From Branchiostoma floridae (taxonomy: Eukaryota; Chordata; Leptocardii; Amphioxiformes; Branchiostomatidae): 64,000 bases of DNA. The stretch lies in assembly GCF_000003815.2 (NCBI RefSeq), contig NW_023365757.1, forward strand, positions 116,751 through 180,750, written 5' to 3'. This document shows, one piece after another, positions 46,192 to 58,862 of the stretch. Under the pieces are notes generated by a model that worked only from the letters and a program-made list of their open reading frames with translations, made no database searches and had not been told where the DNA came from. Positions within the stretch are counted from its first letter, which is position 1. Every line of letters begins with the position of its first letter. Made by a program: the position numbers and the translations under genes.

Positions 46192-49100
46192 ATGGCGGAA
46201 ACTTATTGTGATGCGAATGAATTCCTGTTGCATGCTGCTGAGAACGGCTCAGTCGCGGGCATTGAAATGGCGTTGAAAGCAGGTAAGCACGTATTGAAAC
46301 TCTATCCTAAAGATGGATACTTTATCAGTATTCTTCCATCGGAGGTAGCCTTGACTGTATAGTATAACATGCATATATCTATGTCGTCGTGGTGCTCACC
46401 ATATACCGGATCCAATTTTTGTTCGTCCGGCTGGGTCGGATTCTTCCTTTCCCTACATTCCTCACCCACCTTCCTTGCCGAACGAAAAACAACAACAACT
46501 TCACTCACAACAGGAGGACTCTTAAACAGCAACAGCCTGAATTACAAAAGTCCCATGGGGCACCAACTTGTTCAAGTTGTTGTTGTTTTCTGTGGGCCTG
46601 ACCTCAGACGTGACCCCTAGCTGGAGTTTGGCAAAAAAAAAATTGAACCGAAGAATGAGCTGCTATCCTGTTTAGGATAGGGATGTCTTGCCGCTCGACT
46701 TAGGTCGCAAACTGTACTCCCCGGCCAACCAACCGTTCCTCTGGTGTGTTTTCTGTCTATTTGGCCAATTTCTACCATTTTTCCAGCGACCTGGGGAGCC
46801 TGGTAGAGGCTGGATCCAGAGGGCCAAGCAGCGGGGTACAGCCACGGAGTTACTGTAATTATTGAAGAACTTTTGATTCCGTTGCTGGTCGTCTGTGATC
46901 TGTGAACAGGACTTTTCTTTTGTTTTGTTTTATAAATGTATCCCAGTAGGGTTTTCACAGCCGCTTTCAAGTTCCCTGGAAACGGGGTCAGTTTAGTTTA
47001 TTACTTCCGATTTATCAGTTTACGGGCAACGTCCACGATTGGCTTTGAGTTTGAATATCCCACCACGCGCCTCTCACTGGAACTGCTGCATGTGTAGTTT
47101 TCCCATATTCATTTGTTTATTTATTTTTTATAATTCTTTATTATATTTTCACTGATAAATATAACAGTCACACAACAGAAAATGAAGAACCTCCCTTAGA
47201 TATTAACCTATCCAAGTCTAACAGCCACATTGTATACTTAACAGCTCATATAATATGATTATTATTATGTCATTACTAACGTTATTCATTTTGGTTATCA
47301 AATCATTACATATCATTTTATCACATTACATGTCATCTTTTCATATAAGCATTGTATCATTACTCGCATAATCATTTCAGTATTGTAATCAAATATCATT
47401 ATCACGTCATTTCTATATTCTTTCATGATTATTTCTACATTTTTACATTTCCCATATTTATTTGCAGTTACGCACATTTCCTTGTTTTAATGTGAAAACA
47501 GGGCTTTGGTTGGTCGATGAGTATTCAAATGTACAATGTATATTCCGGTATTGAAATGTAAATCAGAAACTAGAAAGGCCGACATTTGCTTAAGAGCAAA
47601 TACAGCATATTTCAGCCATACCCCTTCCCACGCAACATTGGACTGTTCCAAATCACCCCTGCGCAAAAATGGAACATCCTCTTAACAGTACATTATCCCC
47701 CAAAGTGGACTGGTATTGTGAATTGATTCCAGGTAAAGACAGAGCTTGCTTCTATTTTTCAGAAAATGACAATAATCACACCTTCCATTCAGAAAATTTT
47801 CATCATGACTGAAAATTGTTGAATGACTTCATGTAATGTCATTAACAATTTTCAGTACGATAACTAGGTGTAAGTTTAAAAAAGTATAAGCTCCTTGTGA
47901 TGTGGGTACATTTATTATTGCAGTGAACTTTTTTTATTCAAGTAGGGCATACGATTTAATAATTATCAAGCAGGTGCAGGTACTGTAGGAGCGTTTGTTT
48001 TCTTCAAGCTGTAAAACTGTTAAACTGTTTTACTTTGTATGCAATCAGCCATCGAGCCTATTCTTATTTTAGTTTAACAACTCAGTCCTGCCAGACCCGG
48101 AAGATACGATTGAACCTTGTTCGAGGATTTATTTTCGTCTGTCTGGTCAGTCTGTTCATACCCTGGCGCTGAGAGTGTTTTATTGGGCTGAAACTCTGGC
48201 AGTTTAAAGTTACTTACAATTTAAATGTTCAAAGTTTATGTCAAACAACAACAGCACTAGGAACACATACATTTGCTCTGGAGAAAATACAGCAGTTTTC
48301 GCAAGTTCCAGTCCAGTGATAGAAATGTGGCCACTATAGACAGGTGGTCACTATAGAGAAAAATGCTGATCTATTGACTAGGAGCCATGCGTTACACATG
48401 ATTTCAGTACACTGATCATTAATCATATAAACATTGCACAGGTAAGCCAATTGCTTAGATGTACAATTAAGTTCAAATAATTCTGAAGAGAAATATTGAT
48501 GAGAAAATAATCATTCTCGCCACTGTCTAACTTATAATTACGTATCAAAACTAAACGCAGATTTTCTAACTAACGCACCTTTCGCCGACTTCATCAAAGG
48601 ACCGCCGGCTATCAATCAAACACGGCTGTTGATTAGACTTAGAGTTTCAAACAGTCATGTGCTGTGTGCCAGTTGACAGCGAACTTCATGCTACGTGATG
48701 TTTTACATTGCTTGGACCTTCTTTCCTACAGCGGTGCTTTTACAAAATATTTAGACTGTAACACTGAGTCCCACATGTTTTATAGAATAGAATTTGACGC
48801 AGAACAGCGTTTTTTGCTGGGTATTTTTCTTGAAACATGTCCGTGGGAATATCAGCGAGGCGGCGACGTAGGGATATCAGACCGTCAACAAAAGTCGCAC
48901 GGCGGCTAACGGCGCAGCGAAGATACTAGCGCTATAAATAAGCGCTTCAACTAAGTCTAAGGATGGCAACCCGTACAATATTTTTGTATACTGTTGAGCT
49001 AAGTAAAGTTTGTTGTTTATGAGGTTTTAGTTGTCTTTGAAGCTTTGACCCGAAATATTTTAAAGTCAAACTGCTGAAGAGAAGTAAGTGACTGCTACGA

Positions 49101-52100
49101 TTATCGTAGATATGGCCCTAAAAAAACTGATAAAAGAAGCCTTCTCAATAGTCTAAAATGTAAGAGCTTCCGGGGGGGCTTCGCCCACCTGGGTCCCCCC
49201 CACAGTGGCCCTGCCCCTGGACCCCGCCAGGGACATTCGGCGGCCCATGGACCCCTGTCCGACGCTTTGAAAAAATCCTGGCGAGAAGTCTGTACGGCCT
49301 GAGTCTTTAAGTTAACGTATTGTGTGGTCCCGCTTATGAATATTAATTAGCCTTCGCTTTCCTCTTCGCTGATTGGCTGAACCATTAATTGAATTAACTT
49401 TTCCTGCCGGCTAGACGCAGGTGCAGATGTCGGCTCTGTGGGGTGAACGTCCGAAAGGTCATGGCATGGAGAACGAAAGAAAACCAATTTCCCCTAAAAA
49501 AAGTGCTGTAATTACGCCTTTTACAGTACTTTATGCCAAAAATTTTACTTGGATCATTTTACCAACTATCTTATGCCTATCTATACCAAATGTTACTCAT
49601 ACCAGGGTACAGGGGTGCAAAATATACCGTATAAGACCGTCAACAACAGTCGCACGGAGCTAACAGCGCAGCGAAAATACCATCGCTAGCGTTTCAACTT
49701 CGGATAACAAGTTATAAGTACTGTTGAACTTAGCCTGTGTTTACACAAGCTCTCGCCGGCTGGGCTTAATGACCCCCTCCCCCCGCGGCAATTGTAGGGC
49801 CGGCCGCTAGGGGCTTGATTTTAGTCAGGCTATGTTGAACTCAGTAACGTTAAAGTTTGTTTTTAGTTGCCTTTGACGGTTTGACCTGAAATAGTGTTAC
49901 GCTAAACTCCTGAAGAGAAGTTAAGTGACTGCTGCGATTATCATAGATATGCCCCTAAGAACTGATACAATATAAAGCCTTCTGAATAGTCTAAAATGCG
50001 AGAGCCTTAGGCGGGCTTCGCTCCCCCTGGCGGGAACACTGCTATATACGGGATCATGAGGCCCCGCTTATGAATATTAATTAGCCTTTGGCCTCCTCTT
50101 CGCTGATTGGCTAGGTCTTTGATTCAATTAACTCTCCGGCTGACGCGCACAGGTGTGGCTCTGTGCGGGGTCACGGAAGGTCACGTCAGGAGGCCAAAAG
50201 AAAACAAATTTCCCCTCAGAAAAGTGCCAAAATTAATCATTTTAAAGTTGTTTATGTCAAAAATTTTACTTGAATCTTGTTACCAAGTATCTAATGCCTA
50301 TCTATACCAAATTTCAGGTCATTTAATTGTAATACCAGGGTACAGGAGCCAAAAGTGTCCTTTTTTGGTCAAAAATTGGCCAAAAATTGCCAAAATAAGC
50401 ATTTTGTTGCACTGTACACCAAAAGTGTTATTGAATTTATATGAAGGGATTATCAAGGCACATCTGTGTCAAATTTCAGCTCATTCGGTTGCAATACCAA
50501 GGTACAGGAGCCAAAAGTGTCCTTTTTTGGTCAAAAATTGGTCAAAAAATCGCAAAAATAAGCATTTTGTTGTACTGTACACCAAAAGTGTTATTGAATT
50601 TATATGGGGGCATTATCAAGGCACATCTCTGTCAAATTTCAGCTCATTTGGTTGTAATACCAGGGTACAGGGGCCAAAAGTGTCCTTTTTTGGTCAAAAA
50701 TTGGTCAAAAAATCGCAAAAATAAGCATTTTGTTGTACTGTACACCAAAAGTGTTATCGAATTTATATGGGAGCATTATCAAGGCACATCTCTGTCAAAT
50801 TTCAGCTCATTTGGTTGTAATACCAGAGTACAGGGGCCAAAATATACAGTTTTGGTCTAAAATTGACCAAAAAATCTCAATGAAATCATTTTAGAGGCAG
50901 ATATGAAAAAACTGAGAAAAAAGCATCAAGGTATTGGCCCATTCTACCCCTGTGCCAAATTTCAGGTCATTCGGTCCAGGAACGGCGGAGATGAATCACT
51001 TTGAAGATTTGACAGGAGAAAGAAAGAAAGAAAGAAAGAAAGAAACATTACGAATACAATATATTTCACCATACTATGTATGGCTGAAATATAATAAGAA
51101 TGTGCACACACAAGTACACTAGCAGTACCTTTGCTATTTGTTCTATACCATACAGACAATTTGCATACGACTGTTGTTTGCAACTTTATAGTCTGTGTAA
51201 CACACTGTCCAGGGCTGTAACTGGGGGCCGGTGGATGTTTGGCGGGCTGCTATAAGCGAGATTTAATCAGGCTAGCAACTTTATATGACTCTTATATCCT
51301 TTGTTCTATTTAACCGTCGTGTTTGGCATTGGCCCTGGAGTCTCATTGAATCAGTAAGAATGCAAGAATATTGTGTCTGACGGTTATATTTACCTCCAAG
51401 AAATGTCATGGAGGTTAAATTTTCACCAGCGTTTGTGTGTGTGTGTGTGTCTGTCTGTCTGTCAACAAGATAACTCAAGAACGGCTTGATGGATTAGTTT
51501 CATACTTGATATGTTGGTGGCGTTTGATGAAAGCTAGAAGTGATTAGATTTTGGGCCCCCTAGCGACTTTCCTTGGTATTGCAGCGCAACTTCCGGTTTT
51601 CCTATTTCGTGTTCTGAACAAGATATGGTCCCAATTTTTAGGTGTTAGATAGCTCTTGTGCTCAGGAATAAGTGACATAAGTTTGGGCCCCCTAGCGTTT
51701 AGTTTCGGGATAGCAGGGGCATTTTTGTCAAAAACTTCTGAAGTAGATAACTCAAGAAGGGAACAATGGATTTTCATGATATTTGGTATGTACGTACCTT
51801 AGACAATGTTTTACAAGATAAAATACTAATTATGCAAAATTAGATTATATTTGCATAATTAATGAGCTTATTCTATCATAGCAGTTTTTTTAACGTATCT
51901 CTTGTACTGGACATGATATGGTTTTGATATTTGGGTGGTAGATAGCTTTTAACGTCATGACAAAGTGGGACAAGTTCCAGCCCCCTAACAATCAATTTTG
52001 GAACTGCAGGGGCGTTTTTGTCAAGACACTCCAAAGAGGATAACTATAGAAATGAATGATGGATTGCCATCATTTTTGGCATGCAGGTGGCTTCGACAAA

Positions 52101-53873
52101 GATGTTCATAATGATATACATTTCATGCAAATGAGGACTTAGTTTGCATAATTAATGAGGAAATTGTACAATTCCATTGTTTTCAATAGTTGAACTTCAG
52201 TAAATGTAACACATGTAAGTTATGATAGGTGAAACATAAGCAGATACCAAGTATGCAAATGTGGAACTGATCAGTGGCCTCGATTTGATATGCGATATTG
52301 CTGGCTTGTTCAACTATTTCACTTCCATATCAACGCTTGAGCACTACTGTATTCACCAAACACAGGTGCAGACATCGACTACGATCACGTGGACAGTGAG
52401 GTCTCCAGCACTGGCACAGCGCTGTTCCTAGCTTCCAACAGGGGACATGTAGATGTAGTGAGGCTCCTGCTCCGCAAGGGGGCGTCTATGGTGAAGAGAG
52501 CCAAGAGTGCATTTGCTCCTCTTCACACAGCAGCGCACATGGGTAGGTCAATCCACAACACATGTTGTTATCAATAGAAGCTGTAAAATTGATGTAGACA
52601 TACGGCTTTTCATTGCGAAATATTCCGGTGATTTTCACACGTCTTCGTTCATGGCCATCGAACTTTGCAATGTAGATAATACCATGGGAAAGAAATACAT
52701 GTGAGCAAATAGGTCTAGACTATATGCTAGACCAAGCATGTTCTAGACGTGATAAAATTCGAAAGCGCATAGCAGGGGCGTGAAAATACTCTGTTTACAA
52801 CGTTTGTTAGTTGGTCTGTAATCTCTGTGTCTCATATTGTATATAGGAAACACAGAAGTGATGGAAGTGCTGGTGCAGCATGGTGCAACATTAGAAATAA
52901 AGGACGGCTTCCAGAACACACCACTCATGACTGCTTGCATCTACAATCATGTCGACACGGTTAAACGGCTGATCGAGCTTGGAGCAAGACCTTATGTGCC
53001 AGACGACTATATGGGCGAGATGTAAGTGTCACATCCTTCTATCAGACTATAGAACCAACGAACGATTGTTTCTTATGTAGACAAACTCTTATGTGCGGAA
53101 ATGGACCGGAGATTGGCTTGTGCTCGTTTCTATATTTCTTCAGCGTGTGTATCTGTGTATGGTGCATGTTTTACTACTAGTATACTGTTCCAAATCTGCA
53201 AAACAAGAACCCCGGTGTCATAATTAAGTACCAGTTGAAACGTTTAGGCCTTGCGTCTTTAATATAGATGCGTATGTGTTGATATTTCGTGGCCTAGCTG
53301 TTCCTTAAATGAGTCGCATCTTCCACTAGGTGGGGAGACTTCAGTAGCGAGAGTTTGCAGCTGGTAGAAGAGGCGAGGAAGACCAAGCTGTTGAGATGCT
53401 GCAACCCTAAGTGTGGCAAACCAGGCTACAGGTAGGTTTTGCTACTGACGGTTCCACAGTTAAATTGTTCTGCTATTACTTCCTTAAAAAAGAAATACAC
53501 TGGCCAATTTTGTCATCGATCGCGTCCGATGTTAAACCTGGTACATGTATTGAAATTAACTGTATTTTTTATTTGACTTTCTACAAGTCTTTGTAGCTCA
53601 CAAAATGTGATTGAAAAACGTCCTGAGCTCTGTACAGTCACTGAATAGCACGTTTACCTGTTCGTCTTCTACAGGTCAGCCCTGAAGCTGTGTGGCCGGT
53701 GTAAGCTGACCCGCTACTGCAGCCGTGACTGTCAGATACAACACTGGACTGTCGGACACAAGAAGTGCTGTGGGCATGACGCGTACACTAACGAGGGACC
53801 AACCCCCTTCTTCAAATTCTTCAAGTCCATGGCAGATGATCTGATAGCACAGGCACGTGCACGTGCAAAATAA
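46192..53873 (+). CDS. Ankyrin-repeat/MYND zinc-finger protein, paralogue P5
   Basis: Exons: 46192-46282, 52366-52542, 52847-53021, 53330-53431, 53675-53873; 744 nt, 247 residues, in frame. Exon 1 is the 30-codon type (MAETYCDANEFLLHAAENGS) shared with P6. Ankyrin repeats: [60 protein letters not shown]. Exon 4 is shorter than in P1-P4 (WGDFSSESLQLVEE). The MYND finger is intact ([26 protein letters not shown]). The tail MADDLIAQARARAK is the P6 type. Intron 3 has a GT donor. Intron 1 is 6 kb and repeat-filled. An orphan tail of the P4 type lies 350 bases downstream, so the 3' end is a product of unequal exchange. Confidence 0.88.
46283..48877. other. First part of P5 intron 1
   Basis: Half of a 39082-type foldback (about 46680-46815, ending GGGGAGCCTGGTAGAGGCT), AT-rich DNA, and a block at 47500-47620 (AACTAGAAAGGCCGACATTTG) repeated in P6 intron 1 at 56200-56310. 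No gene; the open frame at 48664-48909 has no recognisable domain. Confidence 0.55.
48878..50345 (+). repeat. Two tandem units of about 0.7 kb in P5 intron 1
   Basis: 48878-49625 and about 49632-50345 align: CCGTCAACAA-AGTCGCACGG, CTGAAGAGAAGT, GAATATTAATTAGCCTT, CTTCGCTGATTGGCT and AAATTTCCCCTMAAAAAAGTG recur in order. The second unit is interrupted by the 49731-49832 MITE. The first unit has GCGCTATAAATAAGCGC, a palindrome with a TATA-like core. Confidence 0.75.
49731..49832. mobile_element. TAGCCTG-type MITE with 9-bp target duplication
   Basis: TAGCCTGTGTTTACAC ... AGTCAGGCTA flanked by TGTTGAACT on both sides (49722-49730, 49833-49841). The uninterrupted site is visible in the sister unit (CTGTTGAGCTAAG). 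Confidence 0.92.
50341..51046 (+). repeat. 163-bp tandem repeat with (GAAA)n tail
   Basis: ACAGGRGCCAAAAGTGTCC recurs at about 50341, 50503, 50666 and 50829. The array ends GAAGATTTGACAGGAGAAAG and a (GAAA)n run. The same array and tail occur in P6 intron 1 (56470-57001). Long open frames across it only reflect the repeat. Confidence 0.9.
51189..51274. mobile_element. TAGCC...GGCTA-group MITE with 9-bp target duplication
   Basis: TAGTCTGTGTAACACAC ... TTTAATCAGGCTA; GCAACTTTA on both sides (51180-51188, 51275-51283). Inverted relative of 35787-35895. Confidence 0.92.
51393..52200. repeat. R1 repeat copies, reverse orientation, P5 intron 1
   Basis: Starts with the ACCTCCAAGAAATGTCATGGAGG hairpin region, then AACTCAAGAACGGCTTGATGG and GGGCCCCCTAGCG, the complement of the GCTAGGGGGCC phrase at the left edge. 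Two to three degenerate units. Confidence 0.75.
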
Positions 53874-54228
53874 TTGTTACTACATGTACTTCTGATCTTA
53901 AACACGTAATGGCTTGTCATCCCGAAGAACTGTTGAGCAAACGTTTCCGCAACAGTCATATGTAATGTAGCAAACAATAAGTGACAATGTAACATGTTGC
54001 CAAACCTGAAGCGTTTTCTATCTATTTCTTATGGTTCTTGTATCCGCTAAATTTTGTTGTTTTGTCGTTTTTGTTTTGCTTTTATTTTGAAGGCTAATAC
54101 TGTTTATAAAGACATTGTTTTAGCTTGGATGGTTTTGAAGTGAACAAGTTGAAATGTAACATGGGCAGTCGGGACTCTACCAAGAAACATTTGCAGTGAC
54201 CACACACATTTCCTTTCGTATCCGTGGG

Positions 54229-54336
54229 TGCTGTGCGCATGACGTGTACCCTGACGAGGAACCATTACCCTTCCAAAATAAGGTCGACGTGGCGTTAATG
54301 GCAAAACGCATCCTAGAACATTTAAACCAAGATTAA
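54229..54336 (+). pseudogene. Orphan exon-5 tail of the P4 type, downstream of P5
   Basis: Open from a [18 protein letters not shown] reading to RILEHLNQD and a stop at 54334-54336; nearly the same as the end of P4 exon 5. The zinc-finger part and acceptor are missing. The following 1.3 kb matches the DNA after P4. Confidence 0.85.
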
Positions 54337-55767
54337 GTCTAGTAGAGTTTGTTTTACAACTTTGTACATCCAGCAGGTCATGTTATCGAAGGCATGAAAC
54401 TACTTTTGTTTCTATACCAAGAACTGTTGAGCACACGATGCCGCTAAAGCCACATATCGAAGTAACAAGTTGCATGTTAAACAAAACCTTCATTTAGCCA
54501 TTCTTTACTACAGGTAATGATGTTGGAGTCTTTAACGTAGAACACGATGTTGTGTCAAGTCAATCATACAGTTAAATGGCCTTGTTTGGATTATCTTAGA
54601 AATGAAAGTAAACTTCAGTGAAAGTGTCCATCTGTACAGTCAGATTTTAACGAAACTACCTTTGCAGTGACCACACTTCCTGTTGTTAAATCAATGATGA
54701 TTGTTTGTTTGTTTTATTTGATTTGCATAAGATATAGCCACAGATATGTTTTAACGTTATGTTCTCATTGGATCGCATTTCATGCTATAAAGGTGACTTT
54801 TCTACTGAACTGACTGTTGAGTGTTGTAGTTAGACTGTTAGATCAATGATAATAGACTGACATAGAATATAGTCACAGTTATGTCTCTCTCTGAGTCATC
54901 TTTTCTATGAAAAAAGTGACTTTCTGATGAATTGACTGCTGAGAGTTGGATTGTGCAATTGATGAAGTGTTTAGCTATTTTAGGTGAAAGAATATAACAA
55001 GAAGAATTATGAATAAGTCCGTACGAAATGTACTTCACTTTCTTTGAAATCTTTGTTTCCCGTAGGAGAATATTCTGCAATAAGTGACTCAATCACATAC
55101 CTCGGAAGTTTTTTTTAGTTTCCTCGAAAATTATGGCCTAGAGACTTTTAATGGTAGATAGAACAGGTACATATTTGGATGTTGTGTTTATTTAAGCTTT
55201 CCCAGTTCATCCCCGAAAATTTGTTCAGTTCTGTTTCCAAACAGCTGAAAGGGAAGATCTTCTTCTGACGAAACTTTTGCGAGCCGGCTTCACAGGTCGC
55301 TGGAAAAAAGTAGAAACGGTCGAATAGACATGTCAAAGAAGTTAGTTGGTCAAGGAGTACAGCTTGCGACCGAGATAAAGGCATGTTATCTGTCTACTAG
55401 TATTTAAAATCTGAATACTTTTGAACAAGTAGAGAGAATGGTTAGGGTTAGTAACAATAAACGAGGGGGTAACGTAAAGAAAACAGGCCAATGGTGTTGC
55501 AATGGACTCCAGAAGACAGCATCTAAACGCAAGAAGCACCCCCTATGCGTGTATGGTAGCATGTTTTCGCATGTAAACGAACTTAAGGCACTTAACTATA
55601 CTTGTATACGAAAGTATAATTCTTCTGAATAGTATTAAGAAATAGACTCAACCAGCTTATCAATCAATACATGTACAACATCAATTTTCTAATCCTTTAT
55701 GTTCGCAAGCAATCTATCCGGTGACAATCTCCGACGTCACTAGTCACTAGACAAGACAGTGGCAGCT
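54337..55767. other. P5-P6 spacer, copy of the P4-P5 spacer
   Basis: Aligns with 44362-45760, without the MITE present there. No gene. Confidence 0.75.
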
Positions 55768-55775
55768 CACGTGAC
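55768..55775 (+). promoter_or_regulatory. E-box CACGTGAC upstream of P6
   Basis: 86 bases before the P6 ATG. The upstream partner E-box seen before P3 and P5 is degraded here to CCGGTGAC. Confidence 0.58.
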
Positions 55776-56199
55776 ATACTACTAGTACTTCACTGATCAG
55801 TTTAAGCACAGACAGCACGCGAGCAAGGTGTTGACAATAGCGGTCCTGACGAAATGGCGGGAACTTATTGTGATGAGAATGAATTTCTGTTGCATGCTGC
55901 TGAACGGCTCAGTCAAGGGCGTTAGAATGGCTTTGAAAGCAGGTAAGCACATATTGAAACTTGGTCCTAAAGACGTATAATCTATTCTCCTAGCGGAGCT
56001 CGTCGACTCGGTGGATAGTAGTGGTCGGGATTTCTTATCAACCTACCCCAACCTCTGCTTGGAGAATAGAATACTCGTGTCAGAAAACACGATATCGTAA
56101 ATCATTGAAGAACTTTCATTCCAGTTCGTATTTTCATATCATTTGTAGTTACGTACATTTTAAAAGTGTTGTTTTATTTCATTTTACAAGAGCTGGTTG

Positions 56200-57180
56200 C
56201 TGACAGGGTTATGGAGTATACAAATGTAAATTCCAGAATTGAAATGCAAATTAGAAACTAGAAAGGCCGACATTTGCTTGCGAGCAAATACAGCATATTT
56301 CAGCCATAATGCAACAATAGGCCTTGAGGTCGTTGGCCATTGGAAAATGACCCCAAAAAATCCCAAATATATCATTTTAAAGTGTTCCATGCCAAAAATT
56401 ATACATGGGTCATTTGGATAAATATCTAGAGCACCGCTTAACCAAATTTCGGGTCATTTGGTTGTAAAACGAGGGAACAGGAGCCAAAAATGTCCAATTT
56501 TTGTCCAAAAACGGCCATAAAATCGCAATATTTAGCATTACGTTTTACTGTATGGAAAACCTGTTATTGAATTCATGCACACATAATTGAAGGGCACTTT
56601 TATACCAAATTTCAGGTCATTTGGTTGTAAAACGAGGGTACAGGAGGCAAAAATGTGCTTTTTTTGTCAAAAAATGGCCAAAAATCGCAAAATTAAGCAT
56701 TTTGTTCTACCGTATGCCAAAACTGTTATTAAATCTGGGTGGGCATATGATCAGGGCACCTCTGTACCAAATTTCATGTCATTCGGCTGTAATACCAGGG
56801 CACAGGAGCCCGAAATATACATAAAAATTGACAAAAAACTCAATAAAATCATTTTGAAGGCAGATATGAAAAAAATGGAAAAAACACCTGAGGGTATTGG
56901 CTTACTGTACCTTTGTGCCAAATTTCAAGTCAATCGGTTTAAAAACGGCGGAGTTGATTCGATTTGAAGATTTGACAGGAGAAAGAAAGAAAGAAAGAAA
57001 CATTACGAATACAATATATTTCACCATACCTATGGTATGGCTGAAATATAATAAGGATGTGCACACAAGTACACCAGCGGCACATTTACTCTTTGTTCCA
57101 TACGGTATACTATGCAGACAGTTTGCATGCGACTGTTGTATCCTGCAACTAAATTTAGTTATCTGTGGAGTCTGTTTGGG
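56200..57180. repeat. P6 intron 1 repeats shared with P5 intron 1
   Basis: 56200-56310 matches 47500-47620; 56470-57001 is the 163-bp array with GAAA tail; CACCATACC...GGCTGAAATATAATAA follows in both. Present in both paralogues, so older than the P5/P6 split. Confidence 0.8.
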
Positions 57181-58225
57181 TTGAGAGAATTTCTGGTCAC
57201 CCTCGGATGGTCATTGAATAACTCATGGTCACCCAATGTGATCTACCGTGGCCGACACGTACAATGAGCAAAACACTTGTTTTTACCTACTAGACATACC
57301 AATTTTGCAAGTTTGTGATTTGATATGTGATTAATCTTTTCAACTATTTCACTTACAATCACGGTGCTTGTACTTGCACATCTTATCAACGCTTGAGCAC
57401 TCTTGTTATCACCAAACGCAGGTACAGACATTGACTTTGACCATGTGTACAGTGAGGTCTCCAGCACTGGTACGGCGTTGTACAATGCTTCCAGGATGGG
57501 TCACGTTGACGTAGTGAAACTGCTGCTCCGCAAGGGGGCGTCTGTGGCGAAAAGGATCAAGACTTCCTTTTCTCCCCTTCATGCAGCAGCACAAGAAGGT
57601 AGTTCTTTCCACATTAAGTCTAACAGATAAGAATTTGTTGTCACAACAAATTCGTGTCTTTTAGACTTTAACAAAAGATACCACTGGACGCTATAAACTA
57701 GAAATTGATATACGACTTCTCATTGCGAAATGACGTTAAAGGTGATTTTCGCACCTCTTGATCATGGCCATATACATGTACATGGAAGTGATGTATGTGA
57801 ACATTGAGTTGTTGTGATTTGAACAAAGAGGCCTAAGGCTAGACCTACCATGTACTTGACGTGATACACTTCGGAAACCACAAAAAGCATAAAAAAAGGA
57901 AACTGCAATAATTTTAGACAGTATGTCATATTTTCGCATCACTTGGCAGGAACGTAAAAAATACGATGTTTAACGTTACATGATATGTGTTTCCCGTGTC
58001 TCAAATCCCACCCAGGACGGACAGAAGTGGTGGACTTGCTGGTGCAGCATGGTGCAACATTAGACATACGGGACGGCTGGCAGCACACTCCACACATGGT
58101 TGCATGTGGCAACAACCATGTCGACACAGTTCGGAGACTGATTGAACTTGGTGCAAGACCTGAATTAACAGGCACCTACTTAGACGAGAGGCAAGTGTCA
58201 CATCCTATTGGATAATAAAATCAAT

Positions 58226-58450
58226 TACTGTAAATGCAGAAACGTTTGCGGTGGATTAATGTTCGCGGTTTTCGCGGAGACCACTTCACCGCGAAATTAA
58301 AACCACCGCGAACATTTTTCTATTATGGTATTTCTATTATGGTATAGACTGCGGTCTATGGTGTTACCGCGAACTTAAATCCACCGCGAAGAGTCCTTTT
58401 TCCCGCTACTGCGAAATTAAATCCCCGCGAACTTAAGTGCATTTACAGTA
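58226..58450. mobile_element. Foldback MITE, GCGGT family, copy 3, in P6 intron 3
   Basis: TACTGTAAATGCAGAAACG ... ACTTAAGTGCATTTACAGTA with GCGGTGGATTAATGTTCGCGG-type arms; the most complete copy. Confidence 0.88.
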
Positions 58451-58862
58451 ACATTTCATGTTAAGTATGCTGAACCAAGGATCCTTAGAAATGTATGTAT
58501 TGATTTCCTGTGGCCTAGTTCCTTAAATATGTCATATCTTCCGCTAGGCGGGTAAACTTCTGTGACGAGAGTTTGAAGCTGGTACAAGAGGCCAGGAAGT
58601 CAAGGTTGTTGAGATGCTGCAACCCCAAGTGTGGCAAACCAGGCTACAGGTAGGTTTTACTACTGAAATGTCCACGGCTAAAATGTCCTGTTATTACTTC
58701 TTGTGAAAAGAAACACCCTACTCAATTTTGTCATCCGTACGTCGCGTCCGATTTGTAATTTGGAACATGCCTTGAAGTTGCATGAATTTCTATCTGACTT
58801 ACTACATGTACAAGTATTTGTAGCTCAAATTGGTTAGCATGTTTATCTGTTTATTTCGGTTA

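Noticed and set aside
49155-49290. GGCTTCGCCC-rich block as a second hAT end
   Set aside because: Composition resembles the right end at 7030-7200, but no matching terminus or target duplication could be read.
50107-50860. Long open frames of 205 and 139 codons
   Set aside because: They are translations of the 163-bp tandem repeat; the same residues recur each period in shifted frames.
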